From Microbacterium sp. Marseille-Q6648 (GTDB lineage Bacteria > Actinomycetota > Actinomycetes > Actinomycetales > Microbacteriaceae): DNA of 64,000 nt. Below, one piece after another: positions 51,399-60,228 of the stretch. The translations under genes and the position numbers were made by a program. The stretch is from positions 62,001-126,000 of the forward strand of contig NZ_CALPBZ010000005.1 in assembly GCF_943181415.1 (NCBI RefSeq), read 5' to 3'. Position 1 is the first letter of the stretch, and each line of letters opens with the position of its first letter. Under the pieces are notes generated by a model. That model saw only the letters and a list, made by a program, of their open reading frames with translations. It had not been told where the DNA came from and made no database searches.

Positions 51399-52406
51399 TC
51401 AGCCGGAGTAGGTGAACGGCTCCGTCATCTTGTCGACGTTCTCCGGAGTGATGAGGATGCAGTCGAAGGCCTGCTTCTCCGTCTCCGGAGCCTCGCCGGT
51501 GCGGATGAACTCGTCCGCCATCTCGACGGCGGTCTTCGAGAAGACGGCGACCGGCTGCAGGACGGTGTATGCCATCTCGCCCGCCTTCACGGCGTCGACG
51601 GCGTCCGGCGAGCCGTCGAAGCCTCCGACGAGCACGCCCTCCAGCTTGTTGGCCTCCTTGAGCGCGGCGATCGCGCCCAGAGCCATCTCGTCGTTACCGG
51701 AGATGACGCCGTCGATGTCGGGGTTGGCCTGAAGCAGCGACTGCATCTTGTCGTGGCCCTTCGTGCGGTCCCAGTCGGCCACCTCCATGCCCTTCTGGAC
51801 GAGCTCGGGGTACTGACTGATCACCGTGGTGTAGCCGTTGGAGCGGGTCTGGGCGTTGTTGTCCGAAGGTGCGCCGAAGAGCTCGACATAGTCGCCCTTC
51901 TCTTCCATCAGACGCACCCATTCCTGAGCGCCGATCGCCGCGCCCTGCGCGTTGTTGGAAACCAACTGAGCCTTGGCGATACCCGACTCGTTGATCTCGG
52001 CGTTGACCAGGAACACCGGGATGCCGGCGTCCGTCGCCTTCTTGACCGCCGCGGCCGAGCCGTCCGCGTTCGCGGGGTCCAGGATGATGGCGACGGACTG
52101 GTTCGAGATCGCGGTGTCGATCAGCGTGTTCTCGGTGTTGGTGTCGCCCTTGTGGGCGCCGACGGTCGCCTCGTAGCCCAGTTCCTCAGCGGTGGCCGCG
52201 GCGACGTCGCCCTCGGTCTTCCAGTAGGGGTTGGCCGGGTCGTTGACGATGATGGTGATCAGGCCGCCCGCGTCGCCGCCGGCCGCCCCTGCGTCACCGC
52301 CGTCCGTCGCACCTCCGCCGGTGGTCGAGTCGCCGGCGCAGCCGGCGAGTCCGATGACGAGCGCGCCCGCTGCTGCGAGGGCGGCCAGTGCCTTCATGCG
52401 CTTCAT
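51399..52406 (-). CDS. Ribose-type ABC transporter substrate-binding lipoprotein
   Basis: 335 residues. Signal MKRMKALAALAAAGALVIGL with lipobox LAGC, a Gly/Thr/Ala linker, then a type I periplasmic binding fold (LITIIVNDPANPYWKTEG start; DGVISGNDEMALGAIAAL hinge-region segment), as in RbsB/XylF. Ligand probably a C4 polyol or ketose given the operon. AAGAAAGGACA precedes the ATG at 52406. It is bracketed by hairpins on both sides. The sequence as written leaves it in one frame with the upstream permease, which I regard as a frameshift artefact. Confidence 0.92.
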   Translation of the reverse strand: MKRMKALAALAAAGALVIGLAGCAGDSTTGGGATDGGDAGAAGGDAGGLITIIVNDPANPYWKTEGDVAAATAEELGYEATVGAHKGDTNTENTLIDTAISNQSVAIILDPANADGSAAAVKKATDAGIPVFLVNAEINESGIAKAQLVSNNAQGAAIGAQEWVRLMEEKGDYVELFGAPSDNNAQTRSNGYTTVISQYPELVQKGMEVADWDRTKGHDKMQSLLQANPDIDGVISGNDEMALGAIAALKEANKLEGVLVGGFDGSPDAVDAVKAGEMAYTVLQPVAVFSKTAVEMADEFIRTGEAPETEKQAFDCILITPENVDKMTEPFTYSG

Positions 52407-52429
52407 GTGGATTGTCCTTTCTTGATGAT

Positions 52430-52452
52430 TCGGCGGCGGTGATCGCCGCCGA
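52430..52452 (-). other. 9-bp hairpin in the permease/binding-protein spacer
   Basis: TCGGCGGCG, loop of 5, then CGCCGCCGA, 24 bases before the binding-protein ATG. It lies in the spacer only if the permease ends at 52462. Confidence 0.5.
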
Positions 52453-52461
52453 GATCGACGG

Positions 52462-53597
52462 TCAGTTCGAGCGTTCGGTGGAGACCGGTCGCTGCTGTTC
52501 CGACGAAGTGGGGGGCGGCGTCGCGCTCGCCGAGGGCGGCGCCGAGGGGTTGTGGGGGATGCGGGCGCCGGCCGGCGTCGACGTCCGTACTGCAGGGTGT
52601 TCAGCAGCACCGCGACGACGATCACCGCACCCATGAACACCATCTGCCAGTACGCCGAGACTCCGACGATGACCAGTCCGTCGGCGAGGAAGCCGATCAC
52701 GAATGCCCCGAGCAGAGTGCCGCGGACGTTTCCACGACCACCGCTGAGCGCAGCACCACCGATGACCACCGCGGCGATCGCGGTGAGCTCGTACGTGTTG
52801 CCCGCCGTCGGGCTGGCGCTGGTCAGCGTCGAGGCCAGGATGAGCCCGGCGATCGCCGCGCACAGTCCCGAGATCACATACACCGAGATCTTGACCTTGC
52901 GAACGGGCACCCCGGAGAGTTCAGCCGCCCGCTCGTTTCCGCCCGCTGCGTACAGCCAGCGGCCGAAGCGCGTGCGCCCCAGGACGAACCCGAGGATGAG
53001 CGCGACCACACCCATGATCAGCACGCCGATCGGGATGTTGAAGATGCGGTTGAATCCGAGCCAGTTGAAGCCTGTGTTGCCCAGCTCGGCGTCGCCCGCC
53101 AGATCGTTGATCGTCAGGCCGTTGGTCATGAGGAGCGCGAGCCCGCGGACGACGTAGAGCATGCCGAGGGTGGCCACGAAGGGCGCGACATTGAACTTCG
53201 CGACGAGCACGCCGTTGACGAGGCCGACGAGCGCACCCACCCCGCACGACAGGAGCACGACCACGGGCACGCTGGGGAAGAGGGTGATGCCGAAGATGTT
53301 GATCGGCACGCCCTGGAGGAGGAACCCGGCGATGATGGCCGAGAAGCCGAGTGTGGAGCCTACGGACAGGTCTATGCCGCCGTTGAGGATGACCATCAGC
53401 ATCCCGAGGCCCAGGATGGCGTAGATCGCCACATGGGAGGCCATGATGAGCAGGTTGCCGACCGTGAGGTAGTTCGGCGAGAGCATCGAGAAGACCACGA
53501 TGATGAGGACGAGCGCGAGGAACGCGCGCCCTTCGAGGAGCAGCTTCGCCACCGAGAACCTCTTCTTGTTCTCGATGATGACGTTCGTTGTCGTCAT
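52462..53597 (-). CDS. Ribose-type ABC transporter permease (RbsC-like), apparent frameshift near its end
   Basis: About 340 structured residues with eight to ten membrane helices, including the RbsC segments NGGIDLSVGSTLGF and GGAALSGGRGNVRG. After LNTLQYG (about 52590) the frame runs into an Arg/Pro-rich string and joins the binding-protein gene. The neighbouring frame gives a natural Ala/Pro/Ser/Thr tail (TSTPAGARIPHNPS, then EQQRPVSTERSN) and stops at 52462, consistent with one missing base near TAC(C)GG. Either an assembly error or a mutation. It should form the channel with the RbsA-like ATPase. ATG at 53597. Confidence 0.87.
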
Positions 53598-53618
53598 TGT
53601 TCAGGTCCGTTCTGAAGG

Positions 53619-55145
53619 TCAGGCGGCCACGGCCTCGCCAGAGGCGGCCATGATCATTTCTTTGGTGGCGTCGGGCCCGAACTCCGCAGAGATGCGGCCT
53701 CGGCGCAGCACGATGATCCGATGGGCGATGCTCAGGCATTCGCCGACTTCGGATGTGGAGTAGACGATCGCCAAGCCTTGCCGCGCCCGATCGGACAGCA
53801 GCCGGAAGACCTCCGCCTTCGCCCCGACGTCGATGCCGCGACTGGGCTCGTCGAGGAGCATGACCCGCGGGTGGGTGCCGACGATCTTGCCGATGACGAC
53901 CTTCTGCTGGTTGCCACCCGACAGGGCGCCGATGGGCAGATCCGGACCGGGCGTCTTCACGGTGACGTCCGCGATGAGCGCCTTGGCCCTGTCGTTCTCG
54001 GTACGGCGCGAGATGACGCCGCGAACGAGGCTGCGGCCCAGGCTGGCGAGGGTGAGATTCGTGCCGACATCGAAGGTCTGCACCAGCCCGTCCCGCTGGC
54101 GGTCCTCGGGCACGAGCCCCACACCGGCGTCGATCCTCTCGGCGATGGAGTCCTTGAGGATCGACCGGCCTTCGAGCAGCACGTCGCCCGAGGCGATGGG
54201 CTCCCGTCCTGCGATCGCCTCCAGCAGCTCGGTGCGGCCGGCACCCATGAGCCCGTACAGGCAGACGATCTCACCCGCGCGGACTTCGAGATCCAGTCCG
54301 TTCACAACGGCGCGCTCGGGGTTCTCGCGATCGAGCACCGTCAGACCGGTGACCGCGAGTGCGGGCGGCCCGAAGTCGTACCCGGTCGGCGGTGACCCCA
54401 GGTCGAAGTTGTCGCCGACCATGTTCCTGACGATCCACTCCAGGTCGATGTCCTTGCGCTCGGCTTTCGCCGTCATGGTCCCGTCGCGCAGGACGACCGC
54501 GTGATCGGTCACTTCGAGCGCCTCTTCGAGGTGGTGGGAGATGTAGACGATCGCCACTCCGCGAGCCAGCAGATCGCGGATGATCCCGAAGAGGACCTCG
54601 ACCTCGGCTGCTGCGAGGGCGGACGTCGGCTCGTCCATGATGAGGATGCGCGAGTTCACCGACAGGGCGCGTGCGATCTCGACGATCTGCTGCTGCCCCA
54701 CCCGCAGGTCGTGGACCAGGGTGTCCGGACCGATGGCGAGCTGCATCTCCTCGAGGAGAGCGCGCGTCTGCCGCGCCTCCTCGGCGTAGTCCACGCCGAA
54801 CGGTCCGACGATCTCACGACCCATGAAGATGTTGTCGCGGACCGAGAGATTCGGCGCGAGACTCAGCTCCTGATGAATGATGGAGATCCCGCGGTCTCGG
54901 GCGTCGTTGGTCGACGCGAACTCCACCGGCTCCCCGTCGAGGATGATCTGACCGGAGGTCGGACGCTCCACGCCCGAGAGGATCTTCATCAGCGTCGATT
55001 TGCCGGCGCCGTTCTCTCCGAACAGGGTCGTCACGGTCCCTTTGCGGATCTCGAAGTTCACCCCTTTGAGCGCGCGCGTACCGCCGTAGTTCTTGACGAT
55101 GTTGCGCGCCTCGAGGACGACCTCATCGAACTCGCCGCCGCTCAC
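53619..55145 (-). CDS. Ribose-type ABC transporter ATP-binding protein (RbsA/MglA-like)
   Basis: 508 residues with two fused ATPase domains. First: Walker A GENGAGKSTLMK, signature LRVGQQQIVEIARAL (a variant of LSGGQ), Walker B RILIMDEPTSAL. Second: YGLMGAGRTELLEAIAG (no Walker A lysine) and LSGGNQQKVVIGKIV with VMLLDEPSRG. This asymmetry is normal for the family. GTG at 55145 overlaps the DUF2291 stop (GTGA). Energises import of the C4 sugar or polyol. Confidence 0.95.
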   Translation of the reverse strand: MSGGEFDEVVLEARNIVKNYGGTRALKGVNFEIRKGTVTTLFGENGAGKSTLMKILSGVERPTSGQIILDGEPVEFASTNDARDRGISIIHQELSLAPNLSVRDNIFMGREIVGPFGVDYAEEARQTRALLEEMQLAIGPDTLVHDLRVGQQQIVEIARALSVNSRILIMDEPTSALAAAEVEVLFGIIRDLLARGVAIVYISHHLEEALEVTDHAVVLRDGTMTAKAERKDIDLEWIVRNMVGDNFDLGSPPTGYDFGPPALAVTGLTVLDRENPERAVVNGLDLEVRAGEIVCLYGLMGAGRTELLEAIAGREPIASGDVLLEGRSILKDSIAERIDAGVGLVPEDRQRDGLVQTFDVGTNLTLASLGRSLVRGVISRRTENDRAKALIADVTVKTPGPDLPIGALSGGNQQKVVIGKIVGTHPRVMLLDEPSRGIDVGAKAEVFRLLSDRARQGLAIVYSTSEVGECLSIAHRIIVLRRGRISAEFGPDATKEMIMAASGEAVAA

Positions 55146-55801
55146 TGGACGCTCAGCTCGACGGGCGTGACGAGCCACGCGGCAGGGTTCACCAGGGTGA
55201 AGGCGCCTGTGACCTGGACGGTCTGTCCCTCCAGCGCCGCGGTGTCCACATCGGCGAGCACCTGGGTCTTGACCTCTTCGTTCAGGGCGGCGGCGGCGTT
55301 CTGGAATTCGATCTGGTTGCGGAACTGCCCGAACTGGATGTCTCCGGTGGCATCGCGCAGGTCGGTGCCGTTGATCGCCGGTCCGGTCTGCACCCGCACG
55401 AGCAGATCCTCGGGAAGGCCCTCGACGGAAATCGGATAGATGCCGGACTGGCCCTCTCCGGCGACGCCGGTGAAGGTCACGCTGTAGACGGGGCCGCCCG
55501 AACTCGGCATCGAATACTCCTCGGCCGCGGCCTCCGGGTCCTCTGCGATCGCCTGGGCGAGAGTCGAAGCATCCACGGCCCGGTCGATGACCCCGTCCCG
55601 GACCGCGGGGAAGGTCTCGGCGCCGAAGGTGGCCGGGTCGAAGGCGACGTCGCTCTGCGCGCGAGGATCGTCGTTGGGGACGACCTTGGTGCCCAGCACC
55701 ACGAAGAGAAGTGCGATGACGGCGACGCCGATCCAGATCGCCCGCTTCACAACCGCCGGCTGCAGCCGGCTCCGCGTCGGCGCGGAGCTCGTCGTCGTCA
55801 T
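55142..55801 (-). CDS. DUF2291-family transporter-associated membrane-anchored protein
   Basis: 219 residues: short cytoplasmic tail, one membrane helix (about 22-42; WIGVAVIALLFVVLGTKVV), then a soluble extracellular domain with AEEYSMPSSGGPVYSVTF and QFRNQIEFQNAAAALNEEV. DUF2291 genes occur beside ribose-type ABC importers and polyol pathways in many bacteria; function is unknown, perhaps assisting transport. Lies between alcohol dehydrogenase and ATPase genes with overlaps at both ends. Confidence 0.85.
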   Translation of the reverse strand: MTTTSSAPTRSRLQPAVVKRAIWIGVAVIALLFVVLGTKVVPNDDPRAQSDVAFDPATFGAETFPAVRDGVIDRAVDASTLAQAIAEDPEAAAEEYSMPSSGGPVYSVTFTGVAGEGQSGIYPISVEGLPEDLLVRVQTGPAINGTDLRDATGDIQFGQFRNQIEFQNAAAALNEEVKTQVLADVDTAALEGQTVQVTGAFTLVNPAAWLVTPVELSVQ

Positions 55802-56832
55802 CACAGGAGCACCCGCGATTCGGCGTCGTTGGGGCGGATCTGCAGCTTGCGGCCCTCGCCTCGACGGAACATCTCGAGCGCGTCGGAGTAGTCGTCGAGT
55901 GTGAAGGAGTGACTGATCATCGCCGTGGCGTTGATCGCGCCCGCCTCGAACAGCTCGACGGCTCTTCCGAAGGAGTTGAGGACGGCCATGGTCCCGACGA
56001 TCGAGATCTCGTCGCGGTAGACGCGGAAGGGGGAGAACTGAGCGGTCTTGTCAGCCGGCGCGACACCGAAGTCCTGGAAGTAGCCGGCCGGCTTCACCCG
56101 CGTGAGGGCATCCTCGATCGCCCGGATGTTGCCGGTGCAGTCGATGACCACGTCCCACTTCTCGCGGTCGGCATCGTCCGCCGAGGTGAACCGCAGCTCG
56201 ATACCGCACTCCTCCGCGGTCTTCAGTCGCGCCTCGTTCAGATCCACGATCGAGACGGTGGCGGCGCCGGCGCGCTTGGCCAGCTGAGCCATCATCAGGC
56301 CCATGGTTCCGGCACCGTAGACGAGCACGTGATCGCCCAGACGACGGGGCAGCACATCCCAGCCGCGGATGGCGCACGCGAGGGGTTCGATGAGAGCGGC
56401 CTCGAAGATGTCGGTGTCGGGCTTGAGCTTGTACACGTTGCCCGCGGGGGCGGTGAAGTACTGCTGGGCAGCACCGTCCGAGGCGACGACGCCCAGGCCG
56501 TTCCAGAAGCGGCAGAGGTTCTGGTGCCCGTTGAGACAGAATTCGCACTCGCCGCACGTGGTGCTCGGGTTGACCGCGACGTGGTCACCGACCTTGAAGT
56601 CGAAGACGCCGTTGTTGACCCCCTCGCCCAAGGCGACGATGGTTCCCGTCGCCTCGTGTCCGGGCACGAGGGGGAACACGGTCCCCTCGAACTCGCCGTC
56701 GAGAACGTGGGTGTCGGTTCCGCAGATACCGACCGCTGCGGTCTCGATCAGGATCTCCTTGTAACCCGGTTCAGGTGTCGATCGCTCTTCGAGGGCAAGC
56801 TGCCCCTCCGAACTGAAAACCACTGCGCGCAT
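55801..56832 (-). CDS. Zinc-dependent alcohol dehydrogenase (threitol/erythritol-type candidate)
   Basis: 343 residues of the zinc MDR family. Catalytic zinc: Cys37 (GICGTDTH) and His59-Glu60 (PGHEATG). Structural zinc: Cys93, Cys96, Cys99 and Cys107 (CGECEFCLNGHQNLC). Rossmann motif GAGTMGLMMAQLAKRAG. First gene of the operon, so it probably oxidises the imported polyol (erythritol or threitol) to erythrulose with NAD+. GGGAGC precedes the ATG at 56832; the frame open to 56940 has no ribosome site. Confidence 0.93.
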   Translation of the reverse strand: MRAVVFSSEGQLALEERSTPEPGYKEILIETAAVGICGTDTHVLDGEFEGTVFPLVPGHEATGTIVALGEGVNNGVFDFKVGDHVAVNPSTTCGECEFCLNGHQNLCRFWNGLGVVASDGAAQQYFTAPAGNVYKLKPDTDIFEAALIEPLACAIRGWDVLPRRLGDHVLVYGAGTMGLMMAQLAKRAGAATVSIVDLNEARLKTAEECGIELRFTSADDADREKWDVVIDCTGNIRAIEDALTRVKPAGYFQDFGVAPADKTAQFSPFRVYRDEISIVGTMAVLNSFGRAVELFEAGAINATAMISHSFTLDDYSDALEMFRRGEGRKLQIRPNDAESRVLL

Positions 56833-57046
56833 CTTTGCTCCCGTTTTCGGTCTGCCGCCTCCGGCGTTGAAGGCGACGATCCTTGCGTGATCATCCCTGC
56901 AGCGCTGCGCCGAGAGACCTCGCCGACCCGAAGGTCTCATGTTATCTTTATGTGATCTTGAACAAGACTCACGTTAGATAAACCATAATCACAAAGCGGT
57001 GGATGTCAAGAGAGACTTCCGCCAGACCTCGAAGGAGAGCGGCCCG
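56833..57046. other. Divergent promoter region of the polyol operon and transketolase unit
   Basis: No gene. AT-rich stretch 56938-56998 stands out from the local GC-rich background and holds the dyad at 56942-56981, a further half-site (GTGATTATGG read on the minus strand, 56983-56992) and a candidate CATAAT box (56984-56989). Confidence 0.6.
56942..56981. promoter_or_regulatory. Putative DeoR operator (long imperfect dyad)
   Basis: TTATCT (56942-56947) and AGATAA (56976-56981) flank GTGATCTTG (56952-56960), AA, CAAGACTCAC (56963-56972). The inner arms match with one extra base, the outer arms are exact. It sits between the divergent polyol operon and transketolase gene, where the operon's own DeoR would act. 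Confidence 0.55.
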
Positions 57047-59143
57047 GTGTCGGATCTGCGTTGGGATGAAATCGATCGGCGCGCGGTGGATACCGCTCGT
57101 GTGCTCGCGGCGGATGCTGTCGAGAAGGTGGGCAACGGCCACCCTGGCACGGCGATGAGCCTGGCGCCGACGGCGTACCTGCTGTATCAGCGGGTGATGC
57201 GGCACGATCCCGCGGACACGGACTGGTTGGGCCGTGACCGGTTCATCCTGTCGGCGGGGCACTCGTCGCTGACGCAGTACGTGCAGCTGTATCTGGGTGG
57301 TTTCGGGTTGGAGCTGGATGATCTGAAGGCGCTGCGGACGTGGGGTTCGCTGACGCCGGGTCACCCGGAGTTCGGACACACCAAGGGTGTGGAGATCACC
57401 ACGGGCCCGTTGGGTCAGGGTCTGGCCTCGGCGGTCGGGTTCGCGTACGCGGCCCGGTACGAGCGGGGCCTGTTCGACCCGGAGGCGCCGGCGGGGCAGT
57501 CCCCGTTCGATCACTTCGTGTATGTGGTGGCCGGTGACGGGGACCTGCAGGAAGGCGTCACGAGTGAGGCGTCGTCGTTGGCGGGTCACCAGCAGCTGGG
57601 GAACCTGATCGCGATCTACGACTCCAACCAGATCTCCATCGAGGACGACACCAACGTCGCGTTCACCGAGGACGTCGCCGCCCGGTACGAGGCGTACGGG
57701 TGGCAGGTGCAGACGGTGGATTGGAAGAAGTCCGGCGAGTACGTCGAGGACGTCGCCGAGCTGCACGCCGCGATCGAGGCCGCGAAGGCCGAGACGGGCA
57801 AGCCGTCGCTGATCGTGCTGCGCACCATCATCGGGTGGCCCTCGCCGGGCAAGCAGAACACCGGCAAGATCCACGGCTCCGCGCTGGGCGCGGACGAGCT
57901 GGCCGCGACCAAGACCGTGCTCGGGTTCGACCCGGAGCAGTCCTTCGTCGTCGCCGACGACGTCCTCACCCACACCCGTTCCCTGGCAGAGCGTGCCGCC
58001 CAGGCGCGCGCCGCCTGGCAGGAGACGTTCGACGCGTGGGCGGAGGCGAACCCGCAGCGCAAGGCGCTGCTGGACCGTCTCGAGGCGGGCGAGCTGCCCG
58101 AGGATGTCGCATCCGCGCTTCCCTCGTTCGAGGCGGGCAAGGACGTGTCGACCCGTGCCGCGTCGGGTGTGGTCATCAACGCCCTGGCCGCGGAACTGCC
58201 GGAGCTGTGGGGAGGGTCGGCGGACCTCGCCGAGTCGAACCTGACCACGATCAAGGACGCGGCCTCCTTCATCCCCGCCCAGTGGTCCACCCACGAGTGG
58301 TCCGGGGACCCGTACGGTCGGGTGCTGCACTTCGGCATCCGCGAACACGCGATGGGCGCGATCGTCAACGGCATCACCCTGCACGGTCCGACGCGTCCGT
58401 TCGGCGGCACGTTCCTGATCTTCAGCGACTACATGCGCCCCGCCGTCCGGCTGGCCGCGCTGATGAACATCCCCTCGATCTTCGTATGGACCCACGACTC
58501 CGTCGCACTCGGTGAGGACGGACCCACCCACCAGCCCGTCGAGCAGCTCGCGACGCTGCGCGCGATCCCCAACTTCGCCGTGGTCCGCCCCGCGGACGCG
58601 AACGAGACCGCCGCGGCCTGGCTGGAGATCCTCCGCCGCCAGGACGGACCCGCCGGCATCGCCCTGACCCGCCAGAACATCCCCGTGTTCCCCCGCGGAG
58701 AAGGCGCCGCCGCCGGCGACGTGTTCGCCTCCACCGCCGGCGTCGCCAAGGGCGCATACGTCCTCGCCGAAGCACCCAACGGCACCCCGGACGTGATCCT
58801 CATCGCCACCGGCTCCGAAGTCCAACTCGCCATCACCGCACGCGAGACCCTCGCCGCCGACGGGATCAACGCCCGCGTGGTCTCAGCCCCCTCGCTCGAA
58901 TGGTTCGACGAGCAGGACCCCGCCTACCGCGAAAGCGTCCTCCCCGCCGCCGTCAAAGCACGCGTGTCCGTCGAAGCCGGCTCCGCGCTCACCTGGCGCG
59001 GCATCGTCGGCGACACCGGACGCACCATCGCCATCGACCACTTCGGCGCCTCCGCGGACTACAAGACCCTGTTCCACAAATTCGGCATCACCGCCGACGC
59101 CGTCGTCCAGGCGGCACGCGAAACCCTCGAGGAGAACGCATGA
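57047..59143 (+). CDS. tkt: Transketolase
   Basis: 698 residues, the normal length. Thiamine-diphosphate-binding segments GNGHPGTAMSLAPTAY, GDGDLQEGVTSEASSLAGHQ and the pyrimidine-binding DSNQISIEDDT region are all present, and the C-terminal domain is complete. It transfers two-carbon units among xylulose-5-P, erythrose-4-P and ribose-5-P. Placement opposite the C4 operon suggests it drains erythrose-4-phosphate; probably a second, pathway-specific copy. GTG at 57047 is chosen for GAAGGAGAG; the frame to 56999 would lie in the AT-rich control region. Confidence 0.97.
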   Translation: MSDLRWDEIDRRAVDTARVLAADAVEKVGNGHPGTAMSLAPTAYLLYQRVMRHDPADTDWLGRDRFILSAGHSSLTQYVQLYLGGFGLELDDLKALRTWGSLTPGHPEFGHTKGVEITTGPLGQGLASAVGFAYAARYERGLFDPEAPAGQSPFDHFVYVVAGDGDLQEGVTSEASSLAGHQQLGNLIAIYDSNQISIEDDTNVAFTEDVAARYEAYGWQVQTVDWKKSGEYVEDVAELHAAIEAAKAETGKPSLIVLRTIIGWPSPGKQNTGKIHGSALGADELAATKTVLGFDPEQSFVVADDVLTHTRSLAERAAQARAAWQETFDAWAEANPQRKALLDRLEAGELPEDVASALPSFEAGKDVSTRAASGVVINALAAELPELWGGSADLAESNLTTIKDAASFIPAQWSTHEWSGDPYGRVLHFGIREHAMGAIVNGITLHGPTRPFGGTFLIFSDYMRPAVRLAALMNIPSIFVWTHDSVALGEDGPTHQPVEQLATLRAIPNFAVVRPADANETAAAWLEILRRQDGPAGIALTRQNIPVFPRGEGAAAGDVFASTAGVAKGAYVLAEAPNGTPDVILIATGSEVQLAITARETLAADGINARVVSAPSLEWFDEQDPAYRESVLPAAVKARVSVEAGSALTWRGIVGDTGRTIAIDHFGASADYKTLFHKFGITADAVVQAARETLEENA

Positions 59144-60174
59144 CCACCCCCACCGAACAGAACGCTGCGGTTCTCGTCGCAGCCGGAAGAGTGATCATCG
59201 AGCAGCGACCCGTTCCCACGCCCCGCGCCGACGAGGTCCTCGTCCGCGTGACGGCGGTCGGCGTCTGCGGATCGGACGTGCACTTCTACCACGACGGTCA
59301 CCTCGGCGACTGGACCGTCACCGAACCGCTCGTGCTCGGACACGAGTCCGGCGGGGTCATCGTGGCTGTGGGAGACGATGTCGACTCCGCGCGAGTGGGC
59401 GAGCGAGTATCCATCGAGCCCCAGCGCCCGTCGACGACGTCTGCCGAGACGATGCGCGGCGACTACAACCTCGACCCGCACATGCGCTTCTACGCCGTAC
59501 CGGGAACGGACGGCGCGTTCCAGGAGTACGTCACCATCCAGAGCCACTTCGCGCACGCCGTCCCTGAGAGCGTCAGCGATCACGCAGCCGCCCTCATGGA
59601 GCCTCTGTCGGTGGCGATCGCCACCGCCCGCAAGGCGTGCTTCACCCCTGGCGACCGGGTCCTCATCACCGGCGCCGGCCCCGTCGGCATCGCGATCGCA
59701 CAGGTGGCGCGCGCCTTCGGTGCGAGCGAGGTGATCGTCTCGGACATCTCGGCACAGCGGCGAGATGCAGCACTGGCTTTCGGAGCCACGTCCACCTTCG
59801 ACCCCACCGTCTCCACACCCACCGAGGCCGCCCCGGCGGTCGACTCCTTCGTCGACGCATCGGGGGCGGCCTCGGCGGTGCGGGGAGGCATAGAGGCAGT
59901 GCGTCCCGGAGGGCGCGTCGTCCTGGTAGGCATGGGCGCCAGCGAGATCGCCCTTCCGATCACGGCGATCCAGAACCGCGAGCTGGTTCTCACCGGGGTG
60001 TTCCGATATGCCAACACGTGGCCGACTGCGATCTCGCTCGTCGCGACGGGAAAGGTGGACCTGGACGGGATGGTGACGGGCACCTTCGGTCTGGGCGAGG
60101 TGCGGGAGGCTCTCGATTCGACCGGAGATCCGACGACGATCAAGAGCGTCGTCGAGCCCACACGTCTTCGTTAG
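59140..60174 (+). CDS. Sorbitol-dehydrogenase-like zinc MDR enzyme without structural zinc
   Basis: 344 residues. Catalytic zinc residues Cys43 (GVCGSDVHFY) and His68-Glu69 (LGHESGG), and Glu in ALMEPLSVAI as in polyol dehydrogenases. The four structural-zinc cysteines are all replaced (Ser98, Ser101, Thr104, Asp112 in RPSTTSAETMRGDYNLD), as in the lineage of animal sorbitol dehydrogenases. It probably oxidises a polyol to a ketose with NAD+. Overlaps the transketolase stop (ATGA), so the two are coupled. Confidence 0.92.
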   Translation: MTTPTEQNAAVLVAAGRVIIEQRPVPTPRADEVLVRVTAVGVCGSDVHFYHDGHLGDWTVTEPLVLGHESGGVIVAVGDDVDSARVGERVSIEPQRPSTTSAETMRGDYNLDPHMRFYAVPGTDGAFQEYVTIQSHFAHAVPESVSDHAAALMEPLSVAIATARKACFTPGDRVLITGAGPVGIAIAQVARAFGASEVIVSDISAQRRDAALAFGATSTFDPTVSTPTEAAPAVDSFVDASGAASAVRGGIEAVRPGGRVVLVGMGASEIALPITAIQNRELVLTGVFRYANTWPTAISLVATGKVDLDGMVTGTFGLGEVREALDSTGDPTTIKSVVEPTRLR

Positions 60175-60228
60175 CCTGGAACGGCGCCGCGGTCCCGGCG
60201 CATCACCCTCCAGCAGACGGGACGACGC

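Noticed and set aside
51399-53597. A single 732-residue permease/binding-protein fusion
   Set aside because: The joint is an Arg/Pro-rich out-of-frame string followed by a complete lipoprotein signal with its own ribosome site; the other frame gives a natural permease end at 52462.
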